A DNA stretch of 64,000 nucleotides, taken from NCBI GenBank assembly GCA_037974335.1, contig CM075760.1, positions 16,114,059 through 16,178,058 on the forward strand. The letters run 5' to 3'. The position numbers were made by a program, and so were the translations under genes. Below the pieces are notes generated by a model. It saw nothing but the letters and a program-made list of their open reading frames with translations. It searched no databases and was not told where the DNA came from. Shown one piece after another: positions 51,004 through 62,830 of this stretch. This DNA comes from Prionace glauca. Taxonomy: Eukaryota > Chordata > Chondrichthyes > Carcharhiniformes > Carcharhinidae. The stretch's first letter is position 1, and every line of letters begins with the position of its first letter.

Positions 51004-51721
51004 CACGAAAAATAGAAGCAGGAATGGCCACCAGGCCCTTCAAGCCTGTCCTGCTTTTCAATCTGATCATGGCTGATCTTTGTTGGCTTCAACTCCTTTG
51101 TGTGCCTTTTCCCATAGCCCTCTATTCCTCGATCTATCAACTATTTATCCACCTCCACTTTAAGTACTTATAGTGATCCAGCCTCCACCACCCTTTGGGG
51201 CAGAGAATTCTAGAGATTCACTACCCTCTGCGAGAAGAAATTTCTGCGCACCTCAGTTTTAAATGACGAACCATTTAGCTTGTATGAGACTCTAGCACTT
51301 GTAAAAATATCTCACATACACCCTGTCAAGCCCCATCTGGATCTTATATATTTCAATAAAGTCACCTCTTTGTCTTCAAAGTTTCAAGGAATACAGACCT
51401 AGATAATTTATTCGCTCTTGATAGGGTAACCCTCACACAGGAATTTGTCTGATGAATCTCCTGTGGACTACATCCAATGTTATATAACGTTGTTTAAGTA
51501 AGAAGATCAAAACTACACAGTGTTCCAGGTGAGGCCTCACCAACATTCTATGCAGTTACCACACAACCTCCCTGTTTTTAAACTCCAACCTCTTTGCAGT
51601 AAAGGTCAAAATTCCATTTTCCTTCTTACCTATTAGGGGACATGTCTGCCAGCTTTTTGTGATTCATCACAAGAACATCTGGATCTCTCTGTACTTCACT
51701 CACCTGCAGTGCCGCTGTACG

Positions 51722-52068
51722 TCATAGAATCATAGAAACCCTACAGTGCAGAAAGATGCCATTTGGCCCATTGAGTCTGCACCGACCACAATCCCACCCA
51801 GACCTTATCCCCATATCCCTACATATTTACCCGCTGATACTTCTAAGCTACGCGTCTCAGGACACTAAGGGGCAATTTTAGCATGGCCAATCAACCTAAC
51901 CCGCACATCTTTGGACTGTGGGAGGAAACTGGAACACCCAGAGGAAACCCATGCAGACACGAGGAGAATGTACAAACTCCAGACAGACAGTGACCCAAGC
52001 CGGGGATCGAACCTGAGTCCCTGGAGCTGTGAAGTGGCAGTGCTAATCACTATGCTACCATGCCGTCC
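51722..52068 (-). mobile_element. HE1-type SINE, full length
   Basis: ATAGAATCATAGAAACCCTA tail side to GCTAATCACTATGCTACCAT head side. Confidence 0.88.
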
Positions 52069-52218
52069 AATCTCCTTTTATCCCCATTTATTCAAAACAC
52101 TGTTTTCTACGTGACAGCCAGTTTTCAATCCATGCTAACACACTGCACCAATTCCATGGGCCTTTACTTTATGCGCCAGTCTCTTATGTGGCATCTTACC
52201 AAATGCCTTTTGGAAGTT

Positions 52219-52562
52219 ATAGAATCACTATAGCGCAGAAGGAGGCCATTTGGCCCACCTAGTCTGCACTGACTCTTGAACAGAGCATCTTTCCCAGGCC
52301 CTTTCCCCATAAACCCACATTTCTACCCCACTAATCCCCTAATCTCCCTCTATTTGCACACAAAGGGGCAATTTAGCATGATAACTCAACCTAACCTGCA
52401 CATCTTTGGACTGTGGAGGAAACCGGAGTATCTGGAGGAATCCCAAGCAGACACGAGGAGAATGTGCAAATTCCACACAGACTGTCACCCAAGACCAGAA
52501 TTGAAGCCGGGTCCCTGGCGCTGTGAGGCAGGAGTGCAAATCACTGTGTTTCTGTGCTGCTC
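52219..52562 (-). mobile_element. HE1-type SINE, full length
   Basis: TATAGAATCACTATAGCGCA at the tail; GAATTGAAGCCGGGTCCCTG and GTGCAAATCACTGTGTTTCT at the head. Confidence 0.85.
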
Positions 52563-53057
52563 TATCTAAAATACACTACATCTACAGATTGCTCTCGATC
52601 TATTCTCCTTCTTACATCCTCCAAGAATTTAAGCAAATTTGTCAAACATGATTTATCTTTCATAAAACCATGTTGACGAAATTTGATTATATTCAGCTTT
52701 CTTAAGTGATTAGTTATTTCCTCTTTGATTATTGGCTCCAGCGCCTCGTCAATAATGGATGTTAAATTAACTGGCCAATAGCTCCCTGCCTTCTGCCTTT
52801 CACCCTTTTTGAACCAGGGAGTCACATTCCAACCTTTTCAGAATTTAGCGAGTTCTGAAAAAATCCAACCAAAGTATCCACTATCTCTTCAGCACCCTCC
52901 ATTAAAAATGTTGTGTGCAGTTCATTGGGTCCTGGCGACTTGTCCACCCTTAGCCACCAAAGGAAAAGGAGGTGAGCCCAGTCTGTACAATCCACACATT
53001 TTTAGTCCAGTCATATATACCTGTCTGGTAGCCTGCATGGAAATTTTCAACTCTGTG

Positions 53058-53164
53058 TACTGGACAGGAGTCATGATGTGGGTATGCCGGCGTTGGACTG
53101 GCGTAAACACAGTAAAAAGTCTGACAACACCAGGTTTTAGTGTCAGACTTTTTACTGGACAGGA
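53058..53164 (-). mobile_element. 83-bp retroposed mini-insertion with 12-bp target duplication (copy 3)
   Basis: TACTGGACAGGA is perfect at 53058-53069 and 53153-53164. On the minus strand the insert 53152-53070 opens with a 13-bp hairpin stem AAAAAGTCTGACA / TGTCAGACTTTTT and then follows the same sequence as copy 1 to CCCACATCATGAC. Confidence 0.87.
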
Positions 53165-53284
53165 AGCATGGAGCATGGATCTGTCAATCAGCACCTTCAG
53201 GGGAATTGGGAAGGTGACTATTAGATACAGCAGAGTGAGAATGGAGGGAGAGTGTATGGGATGGAGATTCACAGCTTTTGGGGA

Positions 53285-53636
53285 ATGAGAGCATGGACAG
53301 AGTGGATAGTCAGAAGCCTTTTCCCAGGGTGGAAGAGTCAATTACTCAGGGGCGTAAGGTGCGAAGGGCAAGGTTTAAAGGAGATGTACGAGACAAGTTT
53401 TTTACACAGATGTTGGTGGGTGCCTGGAACTCGCTGCCGGGGGATGTAGTGGAAGCAGATACGGTAATAACTTTTATGGGGCGTCCTGACAAATACATGA
53501 ATAGGATGGGAATAGAGGGACATGGTCCCTGTAAGGGTAAGGGGCTTTAGTTCAATTGGGCAGCATAGTCGATGCAGTCTTAGAGGGCCAAGTAGCCTGT
53601 TCCTGTGCTGTAATTTTCTTTGTTCTTTTTGTTCTG
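53285..53636 (+). mobile_element. CR1 LINE 3' end (family E)
   Basis: Frame ARFKGDVRDKFFTQMLVGAW and NSLPGDVVEADTVITF; tail CTGTTCCTGTGCTGTAATTT and TTCTTTGTTC-like end. Confidence 0.82.
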
Positions 53637-53707
53637 ATGTCAGTATTGTCTGTTCTGAATTTCTACCTTGTACTGACAGTGATGACTTTTGTAAACTCCT
53701 TTCACAG

Positions 53708-54030
53708 GATATTAGAAGTTGAGGATTTACAGACAGAAATCTCAAACTAAACAAGATTTGATAGAGTCACCCAACTCATCAGGATCTGAATACCATCGGC
53801 CTTTGAATCTTTCTGTTCCGGCTGTTTTGGAAGGCTTTAAATGCCAGAGTGACTGGAAAAACACCAAAACACACCACACGACACACACGTACCCAAGGGA
53901 CAGTGTTCCAGTGCATTGACTGTGGAAAGAATTGCATCATTCACAGTAGAGAGAGACTGTATCTGTTTTGCGTGTGTGGACGAGGCTTCAACTGATCATC
54001 CAATCTAGAGATTCATAACAGAACCACATC
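53708..54030 (+). other. ZNF-G last-exon leader with broken first finger
   Basis: Acceptor CTCCTTTCACAG ends at 53707; start GATATTAGAAGTTGAGG. GGACGAGGCTTCAACTGATC at 53975 is a finger with a stop (G-F-N-stop), out of frame with the CDS. Confidence 0.6.
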
Positions 54031-55068
54031 ATGGAGGTAGGCTGGAAATGTGGGGACTGTGGGAAGGGATTTAGGCACCCATCTCAGCTGGAAGCTCATC
54101 GACGCAGTCACACTGGGTCGAGGCCATTCACCTGCTCTGCGTGCGGACAGAGACTCACTGACTCGTCGAGCCTGCGGAGACACCAGCGAATTCACACCAA
54201 GGAGAGGCCGTTCGCCTGCACCGAGTGCGGGAAGGAATTCACTCAGTTATCCAACCTGCAGAAACACCAGCGCGTTCACACTGGGGAGAGGCCGTTCACC
54301 TGCTCTGAGTGCGGGAAGGGATTCACCCAGTCGTCCCACTTGCTGACGCACCAGCGAGTTCACACAAGCGAGAAACCGTTCAGCTGCTCCGTGTGTGGGA
54401 AGAGTTTTGCTCGGTCGTCCAACCTGCTGACACACCAGCGGGTTCACACCGGGGAGAGGCCGTTCACCTGCTCTGTGTGTGAGAAGGGATTCACAAATTC
54501 ATCCAACCTGCTGACGCACCAGCGACTCCACACCGAGGAGAGACCGTTCACCTGCTCTGTGTGTGGGAAGGGATTCAAACGGGCATCCACCCTGCAGGAT
54601 CACCAGCTAGTTCACAGCAGGGAGAGGCCGTTTACCTGCCCTGACTGTGGGAAGGGATTCACTCAGATATCCAACCTGCGGAGACACCAGCGAGTTCACA
54701 CCGGGGAGAGGCTGTTTATCTGCCCTGATTGTGGGAACGGATTCAGAGATTCGTCCACTCTGCTGAACCACCAGCGAGTTCACACCGGGGAGAGGCCCTT
54801 CAGCTGCTCTGACTGTGGGAAGGAATTTGCTCAGTTATCCAATCTGCAGACACACCAGCGCATTCACACCGAGGAGAGACAGTACAGCTGCTCTCACTGC
54901 ACAAAGAGGTTCAGGTGGTCATCCACCCTGCTGAGACACCAGCGAATTCACACCGGGGAGAGGCCATTCATCTGCACAGTGTGTGACAAGGGATTCAGAC
55001 ATTCAAACACCCTGAAGAGACACCAGCAAGTTCACTCTGGGGAGAGGCCGTTCACCTGCACTGTGTGA
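54031..55068 (+). CDS. ZNF-G: C2H2 zinc-finger protein, 12 fingers plus a truncated 13th
   Basis: 345 codons from ATG at 54031 ([14 protein letters not shown]). Twelve complete C2H2 fingers; finger 2 has Leu in place of the core Phe ([11 protein letters not shown]). Helix residues -1,2,3,6: HSQA, DSSR, QSNK, QSHT, RSNT, NSNT, RSTD, QSNR, DSTN, QSNT, WSTR, HNTR, the most varied set in the cluster. The frame stops at FTCTV-TGA: the second zinc Cys codon TGT of finger 13 is TGA, and finger-like sequence (GKAFTQSSKLLRHQ) continues untranslated. Fed by the rightward arm of the promoter at 50.2-51.0 kb, by position. Confidence 0.9.
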   Translation: MEVGWKCGDCGKGFRHPSQLEAHRRSHTGSRPFTCSACGQRLTDSSSLRRHQRIHTKERPFACTECGKEFTQLSNLQKHQRVHTGERPFTCSECGKGFTQSSHLLTHQRVHTSEKPFSCSVCGKSFARSSNLLTHQRVHTGERPFTCSVCEKGFTNSSNLLTHQRLHTEERPFTCSVCGKGFKRASTLQDHQLVHSRERPFTCPDCGKGFTQISNLRRHQRVHTGERLFICPDCGNGFRDSSTLLNHQRVHTGERPFSCSDCGKEFAQLSNLQTHQRIHTEERQYSCSHCTKRFRWSSTLLRHQRIHTGERPFICTVCDKGFRHSNTLKRHQQVHSGERPFTCTV

Positions 55069-55349
55069 GGGAAGGCATTCACTCAGTCATCCAAGTTGCT
55101 GAGACACCAGTGAGCACACAAGTGATTCCAGGCATTGGATTCTGCTGTTAATCACATCCAGGACTGAACCATGTTCATTCTGACAGTTGGTGAAATGGGA
55201 GGGTCGGAGGGTTTCTTTGAGCCTGGGAGAGAGTACATTTCCACTGAAATGATCCACAAAAGCTGAAGGAGGACACTTATTCTAACCTGGATAGTAAATA
55301 GTGTTTTTCCTACCATTACAGGTAGATCTAAAATAAATATATTTGTCTC

Positions 55350-55880
55350 TGTTCCATTGAGTCTACAGCACAGGGCCAGGCCAGTCGGCTCGATTGGTCT
55401 GTGTCAGTATTTATGCTCCACATGAGCCTCCCCCAACCCCTCTTCATCTCCCCCCCATCAGCATATCCTTCTATTCCTTTCTCCCTCATGTATGTACCTC
55501 GCTTCCCCTTCAATGTATTCATACTATTCACCTCAACCACTCGCTGTGGTAGTGAGTTCCACATTCTCACCACTCGCTGGGTAAAGAGGTTTCTCTCTGA
55601 ATTCCCTATTGGATTATTGAACCCTTTCATAATCTTAAAGACTTCCATCAGGTCACCCTTCAGTCTTCTCTTTTCTAGAGAAAAGCAGCCCCAGCCTTTC
55701 CTGAGGGTTAAACGCTCTGAGTTCTGGGATTATTCTTGTGAACCTTTGCTCCTTCTCCAGTCTCTCTATTTCCTTTTTCTAAACGGAGATCACAGATGTT
55801 GACAGTGGTCCCAGTGTAGCCTAACCCTGGTTTGAAACAAGTTGAACAGAACCTCCCTGCTGTTCAATTTGATCCCTCCT
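55350..55880 (-). mobile_element. CR1 LINE 3' part, diverged family
   Basis: Minus frame LFTQRVVRMWNSLPQRVVEV; upstream CTTCATCAGGTCACCC-type D-L-M-E region. No close relative in the window. Confidence 0.8.
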
Positions 55881-55894
55881 AGAATGGATCCCAA

Positions 55895-56030
55895 CAAATG
55901 GGTCCCACACTTTAGGAATGATGTGAAGTTCTTAGAGAGGATGCAGAAGAGATTTACGAGAATGACTTCAAGATTGCGGAAGTTCTGTGAATTGGAGAGA
56001 CTGGAGTAGCTGAAATTGTTATCTTTAGAT
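55895..56030 (+). mobile_element. CR1 internal fragment
   Basis: GAGAGGATGCAGAAGAGATT and TACGAGAATG correspond to L-E-R-M-Q-K-R-F-T-R-M; head to head with the preceding element. Confidence 0.6.
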
Positions 56031-56649
56031 TAGACAGGCATTAAGGTTTGGAATGGGGCCATTCAGCCCATTGCGTCCATACCAGCTCTCTGTTGATCAA
56101 ACAGTTGCTCTGTTCCATTCTCGTATCCCTGTAGATTTATTCCCCTCAACTGCTCATGCAGTTTTCTTTTGGAAACGTCCCATTATCTCTGCTCTATCCC
56201 AGTTTTAGGAAGCAGGTTCCCGGTATTTGCCATTTACATTAACACCATAAGACATAGGAGCAGAATTAGGCCACTCGGCCCATCGAGTCTGCTCCACCAT
56301 TCAATCGTGGCTGATATTTTCTAATCCCCTTTTCCCCAAAACTCCCAATCCCCTTATTAATCAAGAACCTATCTATCTCTGTCTTAAAGACATTCAATGA
56401 CCTGGCCTCCACAACTTTCTGCGGCACAGAGTTCCATGTATTTGTCACTCCCTGGCTGAAGAAATTCCTCCTCACCTCTGTTTTAAAGGATCATTTCTTT
56501 AGCTTGAGGTTGTGCCTCTAGTTTTAGTTTTTCCTATTTCCACATCCACTCTATCCAGGCCTCGCAATATCCGGTAAATTTCAATAAGATCCCCCCCTCA
56601 TCCTTCTAAACTGCAATGAATACAGACCCAGAGCACAGCACAAAATAAA

Positions 56650-56908
56650 TTAGGAGTTTGCACATTCTTCTCGTGTCTGCATGGGTTTCCTCCGGGTGCT
56701 CCGGTTTCCTCCCACAGTCCAAAGATGTGCGGGTTTAGGTTGATTGGCCATGCTAAAAATTGCCCCTTAGTGTCCTGAGATGTGTAGGTTAGAGGGATTA
56801 ATGGGTAGATATGAAGGGATATGGTGGTAGGGCTTGGGTGGGATTGTGGTCGGTGCAGACTCGATGGGCCAAATGGCCTCTTTCCGTACTGTAGGGATTC
56901 TATGATAC
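56650..56908 (+). mobile_element. HE1-type SINE, tRNA head missing
   Basis: Starts TAGGAGTTTGCACATTCTTC and ends TGTAGGGATTCTATGAT. ACCCAGAG stands on both sides of the insertion. Confidence 0.85.
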
Positions 56909-57603
56909 CCAGAGTCCTCAACCACTCCTCATACAACATCATTCCAGAGATCATTCTTGTCAACCTCCTTTCCAAGGCCAGTACATCCTTCCTTTGGTAC
57001 GGGACCCAAAACTGCTCACAATACCCCAAATGGGATCTGACCAGAGCCTTATACAGCATCAGAAGTACATTCCTGCTCTTGTATTCTCGACATGAATGCT
57101 AACATTACATTTGCCTTCCTAACTGCCGACTGAACCTGCATGTTAATCTTGAGAGAATCTTGAACAATGACTCCCAAGTCCCTTCGTGTTTCTGATTTCC
57201 TGAGCATTTCCCCATATAGAAAGTAGTCTATGCCTCCATTCCTCCTTCAAACGAGCATAACTTCACACTTCTCCACATTGTATTCTATCTGCCACTTGTT
57301 TGCCCAGTCTCTTAACCTGTCCAAGTCCTTCTGCAGCCCCCTGCTTCCTCAATACAACCTGTCCCTCTGCATATCTTTGTATCATCTGCAAACTTAGCAA
57401 CAGCGCCTTCAGTTCCTCCTTCCAAATTATTAATATATATTGTGAGACGTTGTGCTCTCAGTCCCGACCTCTGAGGCACATCGCTAGTCACTGGCTGCCA
57501 TCCTGAAACAGGAGTGTTTGTTGGCTTATAGGAGGGTAGCTGCTGAGAGATGGGAGCCAGCCACTTGTGGAGGAATCTATGGGGCGTCCTGGGGGTTGTT
57601 GCT

Positions 57604-57952
57604 GTTAGGGTGGCATGGTAGCACAGTGGTTAGCACTGCTGCTTCACAGCTCCAGGGTCCTGGGTTCCATTCCCGGCTCGGGTCACTGTTTGTGTGGAGT
57701 TTGCACATTCTCCTCCTGTCTGCTTGGGTTTCCTCCGGGTGCTCCGGTTTCCTCCCACAGTCCAAAGATGTGGGGGTTAGGTTGATTGGCCATGCTAAGA
57801 AATTGTCCCTTAGCGTCCAGGGACGGTAGGTTAGAGGGATTAGTGGGTATAATATGTAGAGATATGGGGGTAGGGCCTGGGTGGGATTGTGTTCGGTGCA
57901 GACTCGATGGGCCGAAGGGCCTCTTTCTGCATTGTAGGGTTTCTATGATTAT
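57604..57952 (+). mobile_element. HE1-type SINE, full length
   Basis: TGGCATGGTAGCACAGTGGT, GGTTCCATTCCCGGCTCGGG, ATTGGCCATGCTAAGAAATT and GGGCCGAAGGGCCTCTTTCT. Confidence 0.9.
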
Positions 57953-58222
57953 TCCCACTCTCTGCCTTCTGACAATCAGCCAATCCTCTTTCCATGCCAG
58001 GATCTTACCCTTAACACAGTGGGCTTTTAACCGATTTAACAATCTCCTATGTGAGACCTTATCAAAGGCCTTCTGGAAATCTAATTAAATCATGTCCATT
58101 GGTTCTCCTTTATTTCAACTTCTTGTTACTTCCTCAAAGAACTCCATCTGACCCCTGAGACATACCACTAGTTGGTTGCCATCCTGAAAAAAGACCCTTT
58201 TATCCCCATTCTCTACCTTTAA

Positions 58223-58627
58223 ACATAAACAAAGCTCAGAAAGCACAGAAGGAGGCCATTGTGCTCATGCTGTCTCTCCACAAGTAACATAAGTCTCCAC
58301 AAGTCTCCATAAGTAACAAAGTCAAGGAAGCCATGTTAACTGATGTGCAACTGGAGCATTATTTTAAAAAATAATACTGTGTTCACCTAAACGCTATTAG
58401 ACGCTGCAGTTAATCACTAAGGTAGTTATAACAAAATACTTTTATTTGATGTAAAAATGTAAGAGTTTAATTGCTGTGTATGTAAAGAATGTGCAATGAA
58501 GATAAATGTACTGGTAAGAGAGACTTTTAAGCTCTGATTGGCGTCAACATTTGAAACTGTGAATTAGGGATTGTACAGAGTCAGATAAAGGGATAACATG
58601 AACCAGTTCTCTTGTATTCTTGTCCAA
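58223..58627. other. No gene recognised
   Basis: AT-rich; a short direct repeat CATAAGTCTCCACAAGTCTC near 58288. Confidence 0.4.
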
Positions 58628-58968
58628 GATGGCGGCACGGTAGCACAGTGGTTAGCACTGCTGTTTCACAGCTCCAGGGTCCTAGGTTCGATTCCCGGCT
58701 CGGGTCACTGCCTGTGTGGAGTTTGCACATTCTCCTCATGTCTGCGTGGGTTTTCTCCGGGTGCTCCGGTTTCCTCCCACAGTCCAAAGATGTGCGGGTT
58801 AGGTTCATTGGCTATGCTAAAATTGCCCCTTAGTGTCCTGGGATGTGTAGGTTAGAGGGATTAGCAGGTAAAATGTGTAGGGATATGGAGATGGGGTCTG
58901 GGTGGGATTGTGTTCGGTGCAGACTCGATGGCCTGAAGGGCCTGTTTCTGCACTGTAGGGTTCTAAAA
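58628..58968 (+). mobile_element. HE1-type SINE, full length
   Basis: GATGGCGGCACGGTAGCACA head, GGTTCGATTCCCGGCTCGGG intact B box, tail GGCCTGAAGGGCCTGTTTCT. One of the least diverged copies. Confidence 0.92.
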
Positions 58969-59176
58969 ATAAAGATCATGAGAGGTGGTGGTGCAAGTAA
59001 TTGGGGTTCCAATTAAATTAATCTGGTGACCAAATTGATCAATTATCATGTTACAACAGGCCCAAATCTGATGTGGGAGAATGATCAATTTGGGGATAAA
59101 AGTAGAGGTTCTGAAGGTTTTCCTTGTCAGCCAAATTCCTGAGGCCAAGTTCCAAGGAAATTCCTGTTAAAGGAAA

Positions 59177-59240
59177 GTTAAAGTTTAGTTTATTTATTCA
59201 CATGTAGACACTGCAATGAAGTTACTGTGAAAAGAAGGAG
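59177..59240 (-). mobile_element. SINE tail type 2 fragment
   Basis: TTTAGTTTATTTATTCACAT and GCAATGAAGTTACTGTGAAA. Confidence 0.6.
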
Positions 59241-59534
59241 CCAGACTCCCGAGGCTGAATTCCACAAGAATTCCTGTCAAAGACGGAGCCAGAGAGGGTC
59301 ACACTTCTGCAGACTGATCACCCGCACAATGTTGTAAAAGACAATGTCTTAAAGTTATTCAGTAAACCTTTTTCATTCAATAAACTTCTTTTTAAATTTA
59401 CTATCCAGAGAATTCTGCCTTTGCCTTAATTGGTTGAAGGCTTGTCTGAACCGAAGTGAATTTATTCAACGGTAAGTTGGGAGTGGCTGAAATCAACTCA
59501 GTTCCAGATAACACCATCAGAGAACAGAAATCTT

Positions 59535-60004
59535 CAATTTAAACACTTGCCTTTCTATAGCGCCTTTCACCACCGCAGGACGTCTCAAAGTGCTTCACAG
59601 CCGATGAAGTATGTTTGAAGTGGAGTCAGTGTTGTAATGTAGGAAACACAGCAGCCAATTTACACACAGCAAGATCCCACAAACAGCAATGTGATCATGA
59701 GCAGATGATGTGTTTTTAGTGATATTGATTGAGGGATAAATATTGGCCAAGACACAGGGGATAACTCACCTGCTTTTCTTCCAAATAGTGGCTGTGGAAT
59801 TTTTTTACACCAAACTGAGAGGGGTGGACAGGGCCTCAGTTTAACACCTGATTTGAAAGAAGGCTGCTCTGACAGTGCAGCACTCCCTCAGCGCTGGGTG
59901 AGGAATGTCGGATTTGATTTTAGGCCTCTGGTCTCTGGATCGGGATTTGAACTCACAACCTTCTGACTCAGAGGTGAGTGTGCTCTCCACTGAGCCACGG
60001 CTGA
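59535..60004 (-). mobile_element. Long tRNA-derived SINE, about 470 bp
   Basis: On the minus strand the head reads GCCGTGGCTCAGTGGAGAGC (A box) and GTTGTGAGTTCAAATCCCGA (B box), then a long body (AGGCTGCTCTGACAGTGCAG at 59862 on plus) and a 3' end CTATAGCGCC near 59560. Different from the HE1 SINEs in head, body and tail. A single copy here. Confidence 0.75.
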
Positions 60005-61629
60005 TACTGTACACAATACAACATTAGAAAGAGGAAGTTACCCTTTAAAAACTCTTCCTTTCCCTCCAGTGCTTAAATCTAATAAAACTCTCAGTGTAAA
60101 TAACATGGATTTGACTGACAAATGTTGAAGTGTTGGTTTAGAGCCACAAGTTTCGACTTCCCATTTGACTCTGGGGCATCTTTCTGTCTCTCTGTTGCTT
60201 GTGTCAAATGACAGCCAAGCGACAGAGCCGAGAACTGAATTTAACTGTGAATAACGGGGTCTGTGCCCTAGTTGGGAAACTGCCATGGGCGCCGCATTAA
60301 TAGAGAGACAGAAAGGTGCTGGAGGACTGACTGGGAAATGGGCCTCCAACCAACTGTATATCGGGATTCACTCAGAAATAAAGAGAAACCTGTCTCTTTA
60401 AATACACATACAGAGCAGAAGCTGCAATGAAATCAGTCCCTTTTAACCTGCAGGAGGCTCTGAGATTGACAAGCTGCAGGAGGAGTCCATTCAGCCCATC
60501 ATATCCCTACTATCTCTTTGAAAGGACTCTGATTTATCCAACTGCTCTGCTCTTTCCCCACAGCCCTGCAAGTTCTTCCCCTTCAAGTCTTTACCCTTTG
60601 GAAATTGAATCTGCTTTCGGGCAGATCAGAACAACTTGCTGTGTCAAAAATTAAAATCTCATCTCCCCCTCTGGCTCCTTTACCAATTATCTCAGAGGGA
60701 CTCACTTTCTGTTAAAGAGCCTGCCAACCCCTCTCACCCACTTTCCCTAAAATGCATCAATCTCATCAGGAAAAGTCCAGCAAAATCAAATATTTTTACT
60801 GATCAAAGTTTATTAATGAAACAGAATATGGTTAAAACAAACAGGAAATGACTTAACGATCAAAGACAACCAGAGTAAAACAATGTTGACAACGTTCTGG
60901 ACCCAAATGTTTTCTCTTTAATTCATCTGTCGCCTGTTCCCTGCCCTCTTTGTGGAACACCTTCGCTCAGTCCACAAGCATGACCCTGACCTTCCGCTTG
61001 CCTTTAGAATTCAGCACCTTGCTCTCACGCTCACATTCCTGTCCTCGGCCTGCTGCAATATTCCAGAGAAGCCCAACACAATCTGGACAAACAGCCCCTC
61101 ATCTTCCGATGAGGCAATTTACAGCCTTTTGGACTCAACATTGAGTTCAACAATTTCACATCCTGAACTCTCTCCTACATTTTGATTTGTGTTTTTTTGC
61201 CAAGTGCCAGTCTGCATCTTGTCTTCATGTTTTTTTGCTTCCAGACAGATCTATCCTTTATTCTGCCATTAACACTTACTCTGGATCAATGCTTTGCTTC
61301 TTTATTGCAACCATTAATTCTCCCTTTGCCTTTTGTTCCAGGATATTTTTGTCATTTAATCACCGTATTTCGTTTAGATCTACCTGTAGTGGAGGGGAAA
61401 ACACTGTTTACTATCCAGGATAAAATAAATGTCCTTCATTAGCTTTTGTGGATCATTTCAGTGGAAATGTGCTGCTCAAGCATCAGCTCACTGGAAGCAA
61501 AGTTGTGAGACTGGCCAGTCCAGCAGAAAGAAACATTCTGACTCTCTCCGTTGACCCACTATGAACATGTACAAAATTTAGCCCTGGATGTAACTGAGAG
61601 CAGAAACAATAACAAAATCCAACCTCTGT
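60005..61629. other. No gene; old interspersed repeats
   Basis: 60475-60620 (CATTCAGCCCATCATATCCC) resembles 56050-56200. 60945-61170 (GGAACACCTTCGCTCAGTCC, CTTTTGGACTCAACATTGAG) looks like a dispersed elasmobranch repeat by recollection, not classified here. No host gene seen. Confidence 0.35.
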
Positions 61630-61751
61630 ATCATCTGTGAACTCGCTGGTGTGCCCACAGGCTGGATAACTGATTGAACTCCTTCCTACACAGAGCAGCT
61701 GAATGGCCTTTCCCCAGTTTGAACTCATTGGTGTATCCACAGGTAGGATAA
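61630..61751 (-). pseudogene. ZNF-H, decayed 3' fingers
   Basis: Minus strand: finger blocks TGTGTAGGAAGGAGTTCAATC and ACACCAGCGAGTTCACAGAT out of frame behind the CDS. Confidence 0.65.
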
Positions 61752-62537
61752 CTAAGTAAATCCCTTCCCACACAGAGTGGGTGAATGGCCTCTCCCCAGT
61801 GTGAATTCGCTGGCCGATGATCTAAACCTCTTTGTGCAGTGAGAGCAGCTGAACGGTCTCTCCTCAGTGTGACTGCGCTGGTGAGACACCAGATCTCCAG
61901 ACGTTTTGAATCTGCTCCGACAGTCAGAGCATTTAAAAGGTTGCTCCTCGGTGTGAGTGACTTTGTGTTTTAGCAGGTTGGATGACCGAGTGAATCCCTT
62001 CCCACACACAGAACAGGTGAACGGCCTCTCCCCAGTGTGAATTCGCTGGTGTATCCGCAGGTTGGATAACTGAGTGAATCCCTTCCCACACTGAGAGCAG
62101 GTGAACGGCCTCTCCCCAGTGTGAACCCGCTGGTGTGTCTGCAGGTTGGATAACCGAGTGAATCCTTTCCCACACACAGAGCAGGTGAACGGCCTCTCCC
62201 CGGTGTGAACTCGCTGGTGCATCCGCAGGTTGGATATCCGAGTGAATCCGTTCCCACACACAGAGCAGGCGAACGGTCTCACCCCAGTGTGAAGTCGCTC
62301 ATGTATCCGCAGGTTGGACAACCGCGTGAATCCTTTCCCACACACACAGCAGGTGAACGGTCTCTCCCCGGTGTGAACTCGCTGGTGCACCCGCAGGTTG
62401 GATATCCGAGTGAATCCCTTCCCACACACAGAGCAGACGAACGGTCTCTCCCCGGTGTGACTGCGTCGATGAATTTCCAGCTCAGACGGGGATCTGAATC
62501 CCTTCCCACAGTCCCCACATTTCCACGGTTTCTCCAT
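61752..62537 (-). CDS. ZNF-H: C2H2 zinc-finger protein, 8 intact fingers then frameshift
   Basis: ATG at 62537 ([22 protein letters not shown]), 261 codons. Eight complete fingers: helix residues -1,2,3,6 SSEI, RSNV, RSNI, RSNM, RSNT, QSNI, RSNK, TGDS. Five of them share R-S-N, a sign of recent unit duplication or conversion. Finger 9 ([20 protein letters not shown]) runs out of frame after its zinc Cys pair, and the frame ends soon after. Either a shortened gene or an early pseudogene. The finger array starts only about 160 bases from a CpG promoter, with no visible intron. Confidence 0.75.
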   Translation of the reverse strand: MEKPWKCGDCGKGFRSPSELEIHRRSHTGERPFVCSVCGKGFTRISNLRVHQRVHTGERPFTCCVCGKGFTRLSNLRIHERLHTGVRPFACSVCGNGFTRISNLRMHQRVHTGERPFTCSVCGKGFTRLSNLQTHQRVHTGERPFTCSQCGKGFTQLSNLRIHQRIHTGERPFTCSVCGKGFTRSSNLLKHKVTHTEEQPFKCSDCRSRFKTSGDLVSHQRSHTEERPFSCSHCTKRFRSSASEFTLGRGHSPTLCGKGFT

Positions 62538-62694
62538 GGTGCGGGTGTCCCTGTGACTCTGCAGGTTAAACAATCAGTTAAATCTCACACAGAACCCGGG
62601 TACAGCAGTCTCTCCCCGCTGTGAATGCTGCCATGTATTTCCAGGCTGTGTAACTGGTTCAAGCTCTTCCCACACTCAGTGCACTGGAACACTC

Positions 62695-62830
62695 ACTCAG
62701 CTGCGCACTTCCGCACAAAGCCCGCGCTCTGATTGGCTGGAGGACCAGACTCCTTCCGGTCCTCCAACTCTTCCCATTGGTCAACACCTCACTATGACGG
62801 TAAGGGGGCGGGCTCTCCCCCGCACGTGTG
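62695..62830. promoter_or_regulatory. Promoter-like block beside ZNF-H
   Basis: ATTGGCTGG at 62732-62740, ETS-like CTTCCGGT at 62753-62760, CCATTGG at 62774-62780, GC box GGGGGCGGG at 62804-62812. GGAGGACCAGACTCCTTCCG to CTCTTCCCATTGG matches the left arm of the promoter at 50.2-51.0 kb. ZNF-H would be read leftward from it. Confidence 0.65.

Larger units (their letters stand above)
51004..52960 (-). mobile_element. Old CR1 LINE, interrupted by two SINEs
   Basis: Tail and C-terminus at 51004-51300 (AGAATTCTAGAGATTCACTA), middle part to 51720, 52069-52215 (CCAGTTTTCAATCCATGCTA), and 52563-52960, where the minus frame reads FKKGERQKAGSYWPVNLTSI and QHGFMKDKSCLTNLLKFLED. Well diverged from families A and B. 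Confidence 0.8.
56240..58145 (-). mobile_element. CR1 LINE family C, interrupted by two SINEs
   Basis: Tail and C-terminus 56240-56632 (MRRNFFSQGVTNTWNSVPQK), middle 56909-57510 (catalytic block near 57375), then 57952-58145. Resembles the copy at 27765. A further 73 bases of the same family lie at 58150-58222. Confidence 0.82.
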
